From Planctomycetota bacterium (GTDB lineage: Bacteria; Planctomycetota; Planctomycetia; Gemmatales; Gemmataceae): DNA of 43,934 bases. Shown here piece after piece: positions 9,133-15,359 of this stretch. The position numbers were made by a program, and so were the translations under genes. The DNA is taken from positions 1-43,934 of the forward strand of contig JAKOSN010000009.1 of the NCBI GenBank assembly GCA_029777335.1, in the 5' to 3' direction. The notes below the pieces were generated by a model that was not told where the DNA came from, did no database searches, and saw nothing but the letters and a program-made list of their open reading frames with translations. How positions within the stretch are numbered: the stretch's first letter is position 1; each line of letters starts with the position of its first letter.

Positions 9133-10092
9133 ATGTCAACCCTCGATACCTACCTCAACGTTGTGAGCTTCGCCACCTTTGGCGTGGTCGGGAGTATCCT
9201 TGGTTTGCTCGCCCTTCTCCTGGGCCCCATGATTTCCCGCCGCCAAGCTATCCTCCTCAACGTCGTTCTGGTTCTGGTGCTCTTGACCGCGGGCGGACTG
9301 TCGGTCTGGGCAGATCTCCCCACAGGCGCGGCTGCCTGCATCGCTCTGGGTCTCCTCTGGGGCACGGCCTGGCTCCTCCGCTCCGAGCAGGCGCGCGACT
9401 GGCTGCGGAGGGGAGTGCTGCTGGTTGCTCGTCCCCGTGTGCAGGCGGGGTTGCTGCTGGCCTGCTCTCCTCTCATCCTGGTGGCGGCCCTTCATCACGA
9501 GGAGCAAACCTGCTGGAGGGATCTGTCCGAGTACGAGACCTCCGCGAACGAAGTGACGTTGCAACGGGACCTGGTGCCAGCCAAGGTGACCGCGCTGACG
9601 GATTCGGGCACGATGGTTCAATTGTTCCAGATTCAGGAGAACAACCCCCTGCTCCTGGAACGAGCCGAGACGCGGTTGTCGCACGACTCAGCCCTGAAGA
9701 TGCGGTTGATTCGCACCACCCCACCCAGTTACCAGTCGAACTGCCATGGCTGGGTGTTCACAGGCGGCCGCTACTGGGTCCGGGGAACCGATGTCGACGA
9801 GATAATCCGGGAGAATGAATATCAGCAAGTGACCTACCCGGAGGTGGGCGATCTGGTGGTGTATCGCAACGGAACCGAGGTGCTGCACACCGCCGTCGTC
9901 CGGCTCGCGACCCCCGAGGGCAATATACTGCTGGAGAGCAAGTGGGGCCCGCTGGGGACCTATCTGCACACCCCCCGTGATCAGAATTACTCGACGGAAT
10001 GGACCTATCATCGAAGCAGCCGTTTGGGACATCTGCTGCGGGGTCTGGACGAGCCTGGGTTTTCCTCCGGACGCCTGACTCCCGTGTGGTGA
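9133..10092 (+). CDS. Membrane protein with C-terminal Cys/His (papain-like?) domain
   Basis: A 319-residue protein of unknown function. Three to four membrane helices fill residues 8-120 (for example FGVVGSILGLLALLL, ILLNVVLVLVLLTAGG, ACIALGLLWGTAWLL, AGLLLACSPLILVAAL). The soluble part (125-319) contains NCHGWVF with Cys204, the EVGDLVVY strand near 237 and LHTAVV with His252. That order of Cys, GDLVVY strand and His resembles NlpC/P60 and CHAP amidases, but the match is too thin to assign a reaction. ATG 9133 follows TGAGG (7 bases) and was preferred to an in-frame upstream start at 9058. The gene precedes a secreted S41 protease. Confidence 0.72.
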   Translation: MSTLDTYLNVVSFATFGVVGSILGLLALLLGPMISRRQAILLNVVLVLVLLTAGGLSVWADLPTGAAACIALGLLWGTAWLLRSEQARDWLRRGVLLVARPRVQAGLLLACSPLILVAALHHEEQTCWRDLSEYETSANEVTLQRDLVPAKVTALTDSGTMVQLFQIQENNPLLLERAETRLSHDSALKMRLIRTTPPSYQSNCHGWVFTGGRYWVRGTDVDEIIRENEYQQVTYPEVGDLVVYRNGTEVLHTAVVRLATPEGNILLESKWGPLGTYLHTPRDQNYSTEWTYHRSSRLGHLLRGLDEPGFSSGRLTPVW

Positions 10093-10121
10093 ACGGCTGA
10101 CAGCATCCTGGCACCACGCAC

Positions 10122-10151
10122 ACGCCAGCGCGACCAGGTTCGTGCTGGCGT
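10122..10151 (+). terminator. Hairpin after the membrane Cys/His gene
   Basis: ACGCCAGC (10122-10129) and GCTGGCGT (10144-10151) pair perfectly; three more pairs, one a G-T, extend the stem to 11 bp around an 8-base loop. It lies 30 bases after the stop at 10092. The following TTTGGCGTT gives only a short T-run. Confidence 0.5.
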
Positions 10152-10218
10152 TTGGCGTTAACTGGGCAAGGAACGATCTCACCCCTGAACTCCCCTCGCG
10201 TCCCATCGCACCCCCAGT

Positions 10219-10261
10219 TATAATTCCTCCTGTGACCTCGTCGTGCAGGATTCTCCTGCAC
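10219..10261 (+). promoter_or_regulatory. Perfect -10 box and 5'-leader hairpin of the S41 protease gene
   Basis: TATAAT at 10219-10224 is a perfect -10 hexamer, though no -35 match is found 16-18 bases upstream (TCGCGT at 17). A perfect 8-bp hairpin (GTGCAGGA, TTC loop, TCCTGCAC, 10243-10261) would sit about 12 bases from the expected transcript 5' end and 65 bases before the ATG. It may protect the 5' end or control translation; inference. Confidence 0.42.
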
Positions 10262-10326
10262 CTGGACCGCGGGTTCGGCAAGTCACACAAAAGCCTGCCA
10301 ATCCGTCCTGGAGGAGCAGAAAGCAC

Positions 10327-11766
10327 ATGTCTCGCCAGAATGTCGGCTGGTTGCTGGGTATCAGCGCCATCTCTCTCTTCGGTCTGCTCGTGGCCTTGCA
10401 AGTCTCGGCGGCACGGGAACAGGACAAGGACTACGACACCGTTCGCCTGGTGGTCGATGTCCTGCATGAAGTCCGTTCCCGGTACGTCAATGAAATCGAT
10501 CCCGAGCGCGAGCGTCGCCTGGTCGAGGATATGCTCAACGGCGGACTGGAACGCCTCGATCCGCATTCCACCTACATCAACCCGCGCGAGTTCAAACAGT
10601 TCACGCGACAGAGCAAGGGGAAATTTGGCGGGATCGGGGTGCACATCGGCTACGACCGCAGCAATCGCGGTTTGCTCACCATCATCAGTCCGATGGTTGG
10701 TACGCCGGCTTACGAGTCGGGCATCCTGGCGGGTGATGTCGTTCTCAAAATTGACGGCAAATCGACCGAGGGGATGCGCCTGAGCGAGGCGGTGGACCTG
10801 ATCCAGGGGGAACCGGGGCAGAAGGTGACGCTCACGGTTCGCCACGAAGGCTCCACCGAGACGGCCGATGTGGATATCGTGCGGGCGGAGATCCAGGTCC
10901 CCTCGGTGCTGGGCGATCAGCGCAAGGTCAACGACGTCAAGGCCTGGGACTTCATGCTCGATAAGAAGAATCAGATCGGTTACATCCGCCTGACCTCGTT
11001 CAGCGAAACCGCGACCAAGGAGATGAAAGCCGCCATCGACGAGTTGCAGAAGGAAGGCGTGCGCGGAGTGGTGATCGACCTGCGCAGCAACCCCGGCGGC
11101 CTCCTCAAGGCTGCGGTGGAGATCGCCGACCTCTTCCTGAACGAGGGCCGCATCGTGAGCACCAAGGGCCGCAACCACAAGGAAGAGACCTACGACGCCC
11201 ACAACGATAACACCCTTCTTGGCCCCGAGAGCGGGGTGCCGGTCGCCATTCTGATCAACAAGTACAGCGCCAGCGCCAGCGAGATTCTCTCGGCGGCCCT
11301 GCAAGATCACAAACGTGCGGTGATCATCGGCGAACGCAGTTACGGCAAGGGGAGCGTGCAAAATGTCATCCCCATGGAGCACGGCAGCAGCGCGCTCAAG
11401 CTCACCACCGCGAGTTACTGGCGCCCCAGCGGCAAGAACATTCATCGCTTCCCCGAAAGCAAGGAAACGGATGAATGGGGAGTGAAGCCGAACAAGGGGT
11501 TCGAGGTGGAATTGAAAGACGAGGAACGCCTGGAATACATGCTCTGGCGCAATGATCGCGATGTGATCCGGGTCAAGAAACCGGAACAACCCAGGCCAGA
11601 GAAGACCGAGAAGTCTGGCGAAAAAACCTCCGACAAGGCCCACGACAAGGGCAAGCCGAAGAAGGAATTTGTCGACAAGGTACTGGAGAAGGCGCTGGAG
11701 TATCTGCGAGCGGAAGTGAAGAAACAGGGCGACGCGGGTCCCGCTCCGGTGCAGAAACAGGGCTAA
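10327..11766 (+). CDS. S41 family carboxy-terminal processing protease
   Basis: A 479-residue CtpA/Tsp-like serine protease anchored by one N-terminal helix (residues 7-27) and acting outside the cytoplasmic membrane on C-terminal tails of proteins. A PDZ domain spans about 98-185 (GGIGVHIGYD, SGILAGDVVLKIDG). The protease core follows, with DLRSNPGGLL at 251-260, the nucleophile Ser316 in YSASASEI, and the general-base Lys341 in GERSYGKGSVQ. The 25-residue Ser-Lys spacing equals that in E. coli Tsp. The last 70 residues are rich in Lys, Glu and Pro. ATG 10327 follows GAGGAG by 10 bases and starts the signal anchor. The enzyme looks fully active. Confidence 0.95.
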   Translation: MSRQNVGWLLGISAISLFGLLVALQVSAAREQDKDYDTVRLVVDVLHEVRSRYVNEIDPERERRLVEDMLNGGLERLDPHSTYINPREFKQFTRQSKGKFGGIGVHIGYDRSNRGLLTIISPMVGTPAYESGILAGDVVLKIDGKSTEGMRLSEAVDLIQGEPGQKVTLTVRHEGSTETADVDIVRAEIQVPSVLGDQRKVNDVKAWDFMLDKKNQIGYIRLTSFSETATKEMKAAIDELQKEGVRGVVIDLRSNPGGLLKAAVEIADLFLNEGRIVSTKGRNHKEETYDAHNDNTLLGPESGVPVAILINKYSASASEILSAALQDHKRAVIIGERSYGKGSVQNVIPMEHGSSALKLTTASYWRPSGKNIHRFPESKETDEWGVKPNKGFEVELKDEERLEYMLWRNDRDVIRVKKPEQPRPEKTEKSGEKTSDKAHDKGKPKKEFVDKVLEKALEYLRAEVKKQGDAGPAPVQKQG

Positions 11767-11778
11767 GGGCCTGGGTAG

Positions 11779-11815
11779 GGTGGGTCGGTCAGGGCAAACG
11801 CTCCGCCGACCCACC
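11779..11815. terminator. Bidirectional hairpin between convergent genes
   Basis: GGTGGGTCGG (11779-11788) and CCGACCCACC (11806-11815) form a perfect 10-bp stem with a 17-base loop. The 55-base gap separates the stop of the S41 protease (+) from the stop of the secreted repeat protein (-), so it can end transcription from both sides. No strong T-run is seen. Confidence 0.6.
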
Positions 11816-11821
11816 ACCGTT

Positions 11822-12334
11822 TCAATGGGGCGGATTGACCGACACGGAACACGGCATCGTCCCCAGATACACGGGCGGCATCTGCGGCGGTTGGCTGTAG
11901 ATTGTCACCGGCGGCATCTGTGTCTGGGGCAAAAACTGCCCCGGCTGCTGCGTTGTGGTAAAGAGGGTGATGGGATTCCTTGGCGGCAAGTTCGCGTGCA
12001 AGGGTGGTTGCGCTTCCTTCTGATAGAGAATCACCGGCGGAACGATGCGCGATTGCAAATGCACCGGACACGGCTCGCGATGGAAGAGGGTGATCGGCTC
12101 CTTCGGCTTACCCTCGGCCATGATCGGCGCGGTTGGCACGCGCTCGAAGAACACGGGGCCTGCGGTGACCTTGGGTGGCACATACATGGGCGGGGGAGCC
12201 GGGGGCTGAGACATGATGGTGATCGGTGCCTGGGGCATACCCGGGACACACCCACCACAAGACGGCGCCTGGGCCAGCGCGAGAGGGACCCCGGCCAGCA
12301 ACAGAGCCACCGATGCACCGAACTGGAGTTTCAT
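11822..12334 (-). CDS. Secreted proline-rich protein with six ~20-residue repeats
   Basis: A 170-residue protein with a signal peptide (MKLQFGASVALLLAGVPLAL, cleavage near AQA). The mature part contains six repeats starting at residues 37, 60, 80, 100, 121 and 142. Each begins P-(I/V)-x-(I/L/F)-(Y/F/M), for example PITIM, PVFFE, PITLF, PVILY, PITLF and PVTIY, followed by a Pro/Gln-rich spacer. Spacing is 20-23 residues. Cys residues at 26, 29, 89 and 161 could form disulfides. ATG 12334 follows AGGGGA and starts the signal peptide; the longer frame to 12430 was rejected. No known domain was recognised. The regular strand-like repeats suggest an extracellular structural or binding role, which is inference. 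Confidence 0.75.
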   Translation of the reverse strand: MKLQFGASVALLLAGVPLALAQAPSCGGCVPGMPQAPITIMSQPPAPPPMYVPPKVTAGPVFFERVPTAPIMAEGKPKEPITLFHREPCPVHLQSRIVPPVILYQKEAQPPLHANLPPRNPITLFTTTQQPGQFLPQTQMPPVTIYSQPPQMPPVYLGTMPCSVSVNPPH

Positions 12335-12428
12335 GCGTATCCCCTGTTTGAGATCGTGACTCCCCTCCTCCTCGCTTTTATCGACAGAATCCGCCTGCAC
12401 CATGAGCCCACCTACCTGAGAGGCCGCC

Positions 12429-13121
12429 ATGGCCGAGACGCTGGTCGTTTTGCACGAGGATAATCACTGTCTGGTCGTCGCCAAGCCGGCCCCCCTCCTT
12501 ACGCAGGGCGTTCCACCGGGGATTCCCACTCTGGAAGCGCTGGTGAAAGCCTATTTGAAAGAGAAATATCACAAGGCAGGGAACGTCTACCTGGGGATTC
12601 CACACCGACTGGATCGCCCGGTTTCGGGCGTGGTGGTTTTTGCCCGCAGCAGCAAGGCGGCACGCCGACTGGCGGAGCAATTTCAGGGGCGCCAGGTGCG
12701 CAAGGTGTACTGGGCGCTGGTCGAGGGCGCAGTGCAGCCCGACGAGGGCATCTGGGAAGACTGGTTGCTCAAGATCCAGGATGAAGCACGCACCGAAAAG
12801 GTGCCTGCCGAGACCCCCGGAGCGCGCCTGGCCATGCTCCACTATCGCTGTTTGAAGCGCACCGCAACGACCACCTTGCTGGAGCTGGAACCACAAACGG
12901 GCCGCATGCATCAGATTCGGGTGCAGTCCGCCAGCCGGGGCTATCCCGTCTGCGGCGATACGCTCTATGGCGCCACGCAACCCTTTGGCCCGCCTGCGGA
13001 TCTGCCGCGTGATCGCATCATCGCCTTGCACGCTCGCAGCCTGACGTTTCTGCATCCCATCCGCTACGAACCGCTCACCGTGACCGCTCCGCTCCCCGCC
13101 ACCTGGCCCGCCCTCGACTGA
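12429..13121 (+). CDS. RluA-family pseudouridine synthase
   Basis: A 230-residue enzyme of the RluA/RluC/RluD superfamily, which converts uridine to pseudouridine in rRNA or tRNA. The catalytic motif IPHRLDRPVSGVVV carries Asp62. Other family motifs are LVVAKPAPLLT near residue 15, RKVYWALVEG near 95, the LELEPQTGRMHQIRVQ signature near 155 and GYPVCGDTLYG near 175. There is no N-terminal S4 domain, so it resembles RluA or the short planctomycete members; the target base cannot be told. It is divergent from the secreted repeat gene at 12334 with a 94-base shared upstream region. Confidence 0.93.
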   Translation: MAETLVVLHEDNHCLVVAKPAPLLTQGVPPGIPTLEALVKAYLKEKYHKAGNVYLGIPHRLDRPVSGVVVFARSSKAARRLAEQFQGRQVRKVYWALVEGAVQPDEGIWEDWLLKIQDEARTEKVPAETPGARLAMLHYRCLKRTATTTLLELEPQTGRMHQIRVQSASRGYPVCGDTLYGATQPFGPPADLPRDRIIALHARSLTFLHPIRYEPLTVTAPLPATWPALD

Positions 13122-13130
13122 CAGCCGTGG

Positions 13131-13141
13131 AGGGCAGGAAT
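13131..13141 (+). repeat. 11-bp direct repeat, left copy (AGGGCAGGAAT)
   Basis: AGGGCAGGAAT ends 162 bases before the AAA/TOPRIM gene. The same 11 bases recur at 15224-15234 beyond its 3' end. Together they bracket the only low-GC gene of the window and may mark an insertion; chance recurrence is not excluded. Confidence 0.4.
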
Positions 13142-13303
13142 GGGATACCTACTTGGCGCGAGCCTCGACACCGGTCGCAGATCTGCTTCTTTACAGTACG
13201 ATTATGCAGAGTGAACCTCGGAACACCTTATGCAATCTGAACAATAGTGCGAGAAGTTGCGGTGCATTGTCCTTGATCGTGTCATAAACGAGGTGGTCGA
13301 GCG

Positions 13304-15178
13304 ATGTCGGGTATCTACCTTCGTGAGTGTCTTCTGGAAAACATCGGACCAATTGGCATTCTCGACATCACCTTGCCGTTCAACCCGGACGGCACGCCGA
13401 AACCCCTTTTGTTTGTCGGACAGAATGGCTCAGGGAAGACACTCGTCCTTGCTCAAATTGCAGATGCACTCGTTGAGTTGGCGAAGACGGCCTATCGTGA
13501 TGTTGTTCGCCTGCAACAAATCGGACACTCACCATTTTTCAAACTAGTCTCCGGCTCGCAAATCCGGTTCGGCACCAAGTTTTGTGTCAGCCTTTTGGAG
13601 TTTGGCAGTGAGGACAAGTCTTTTGCATACACTGAGAAGTTCGGGGAGGTTAATTTCGAGGAGTACAGGACGAAATTGGGAGATCGTTTCAAGGATAATC
13701 GGGCGAGCGCACATCATCAGGAACCAAAGCGAGTGACCGGAAACGAGACTCAGGTAACCGAGTTCTTCCACAACGAGGTAGTTTGCTTCTTCCCTTCGTC
13801 TCGTCACGAGAAGCCGCACTGGTTTAACTCTGAATCGCTCCAGGATTCGCCAGTGTTCACCGAACATACACCACTCAAGGGTGTTTTAGACAAGCCGATC
13901 GTGGTAGAGAGCACCGCGATATTCACGATACAATGGCTGATGGACGTGATGGTCGATTCACTGGTGGATGCAGACTTCCTCGGACCGATCTCCAGCGATG
14001 CTGGCCTCGCAACGTCTCCCTCCCACCGGTTGACCTCTCTTAGCAATATTGAAGAAAAGATGCTGCTGAAAAGGAGTCGCGAGAACATAGATGCTCTGTT
14101 GCGGGCGATCCTGCAAGACGATCATGCTGCGCTTCGTATCGGCTATCGCAATCAGCCTTACGGGCGGCTCCGTGTTCAAACCACAAATGGCGAGATTCCA
14201 TCTCTCGATCACCTTTCTGCCGGTCAATCTGTTCTCTTCAACGTGTTTGCTACCATCATCAGGTATGCAGACCGAGCCGACTTGAACAAGAGCATCAGAC
14301 TTCACGAGATCGTAGGGATTGTTCTGATCGACGAGATTGACGCACACTTGCACACCTCGCTCCAGTATGAGGTGCTGCCGACGCTCTGCAAGCTCTTCCC
14401 TAAGATTCAGTTCATCATCACATCGCACGCCCCATTGTTTCTCCTCGGGATGGAGAAGGCGTACGGCAGCGATGGGATTCAAATCCTCGAGATGCCAGGC
14501 GGTAAGCCAATTTCGACAGAAAGGTTCTCCGAGTTCAAGGGTTCGTTTGAGTGTTATGAGCGCACCAAGACGTTCGAGGACACCGTCCGGCGGGCCGTTC
14601 AGCAGCTACTTAACTCGGGCACCAAACCACTTGTGTTGACAGAGGGGAAGATCGACGCACAGTATATTAAGACAGCGTTGGACCTACTCGGTCGGCAAGA
14701 CCTCCTCGATCAACTCGACGTTGAGTGTATCGGTACTGCAGGAGGGGTTAATGTCAGCGGGTCAGGGTCCGGTAAGGGATCTCTCGACGCCGCGGTCAAT
14801 TTCCTGCGAGATAACCCCCGCTTCCTGAATCGGCGTGTGCTGTTGCTTTACGACCACGACACGAACAAGAAGGCCACCACCGAAGACAAACTCGTCGTGC
14901 GAGCAATCCCCCGTGTCGAGGCCAACAGCAAGATGGAAAAAGGCATCGAGAACCTCTTTCCGGACACGCTGTTCGATGTGATCGATATGGACCCCTTCAT
15001 CCGGGAGAAGGAGAAGCCGACTGGCTATGTTGTCTCCTCCACGATCCGCGAGTTAGATAAACAGCGCTTCTGCGATTGGATGTGTACGATTCGACGCAAC
15101 CCTGACGACTTCCTTGGGTTCCAAGTGATTCGAGACATCTTGGATGAGTTCCTCAGGCTGCCTGACAGTCCTATTTGA
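13304..15178 (+). CDS. AAA ATPase with C-terminal TOPRIM-like domain (OLD-family nuclease-like)
   Basis: A 624-residue protein. The ABC/SMC-type ATPase has Walker A GQNGSGKT (39-46), a signature LSAGQ (304-308), Walker B IVLIDEID (339-346) and the SHAPLF His (374-379). A TOPRIM-like domain follows: Glu447 in VLTEGKID and the acidic pair Asp517/Asp519 in LLLYDHDT, then KGIENLFPD near 546. This order is that of OLD-family endonucleases, several of which act in anti-phage defence, including retron and Gabija effectors. No partner gene (reverse transcriptase, UvrD-like helicase or methylase) is adjacent. Base use is clearly less GC-rich than the neighbours, suggesting transfer. ATG 13304 has GAGG 10 bases upstream. 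Nuclease activity is inferred. Confidence 0.85.
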   Translation: MSGIYLRECLLENIGPIGILDITLPFNPDGTPKPLLFVGQNGSGKTLVLAQIADALVELAKTAYRDVVRLQQIGHSPFFKLVSGSQIRFGTKFCVSLLEFGSEDKSFAYTEKFGEVNFEEYRTKLGDRFKDNRASAHHQEPKRVTGNETQVTEFFHNEVVCFFPSSRHEKPHWFNSESLQDSPVFTEHTPLKGVLDKPIVVESTAIFTIQWLMDVMVDSLVDADFLGPISSDAGLATSPSHRLTSLSNIEEKMLLKRSRENIDALLRAILQDDHAALRIGYRNQPYGRLRVQTTNGEIPSLDHLSAGQSVLFNVFATIIRYADRADLNKSIRLHEIVGIVLIDEIDAHLHTSLQYEVLPTLCKLFPKIQFIITSHAPLFLLGMEKAYGSDGIQILEMPGGKPISTERFSEFKGSFECYERTKTFEDTVRRAVQQLLNSGTKPLVLTEGKIDAQYIKTALDLLGRQDLLDQLDVECIGTAGGVNVSGSGSGKGSLDAAVNFLRDNPRFLNRRVLLLYDHDTNKKATTEDKLVVRAIPRVEANSKMEKGIENLFPDTLFDVIDMDPFIREKEKPTGYVVSSTIRELDKQRFCDWMCTIRRNPDDFLGFQVIRDILDEFLRLPDSPI

Positions 15179-15223
15179 CCTGAAACAACAGGAGTCTGCA
15201 CGGGGTGGTTGTCTCTCGATCGC

Positions 15224-15234
15224 AGGGCAGGAAT
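15224..15234 (+). repeat. 11-bp direct repeat, right copy (AGGGCAGGAAT)
   Basis: Second exact copy of the 11-mer at 13131-13141, 45 bases after the AAA/TOPRIM stop codon. Here it is also part of a short hairpin, GGGCA/TGCCC (15225-15238). Confidence 0.4.
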
Positions 15235-15263
15235 TGCCCCCTACGGACGTGGTAAGAAGTGCT

Positions 15264-15279
15264 CATTTTCAGTAAAATG
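15264..15279. promoter_or_regulatory. CATTTT-CAGT-AAAATG inverted repeat upstream of gyrA
   Basis: A perfect 6-bp AT-rich inverted repeat with a 4-base centre, 80 bases before the gyrA start, in the least GC-rich part of this gap. It may be an operator or part of the gyrA promoter region; no consensus promoter pair was found with confidence. Confidence 0.3.
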
Positions 15280-15346
15280 GGCGTTGTGATAACGAATGAC
15301 CCGTGCGCAGCGCCGAGGCTGATCGGCGCTCCGGGCATCGGTTGTC

Positions 15347-15352
15347 AAGGAG
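15347..15352 (+). promoter_or_regulatory. Shine-Dalgarno AAGGAG that fixes the TTG start of gyrA
   Basis: AAGGAG lies 7 bases before TTG 15360. No ATG is available near the conserved N-terminus, and the in-frame GTG at 15303 has no comparable site, so this motif decides the start. Confidence 0.7.
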
Positions 15353-15359
15353 CGAAACC

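Noticed and set aside
9688..11817. 709-residue minus-strand frame opposite the S41 protease and membrane gene
   Set aside because: No recognisable features, and it crosses the intergenic gap and a likely terminator; the plus-strand genes have SD sites and catalytic motifs.
13304..15178. Retron, Gabija or PARIS system
   Set aside because: Only the ATPase/TOPRIM protein is present; no reverse transcriptase, ncRNA region, UvrD-like helicase or second defence gene was found on either side.
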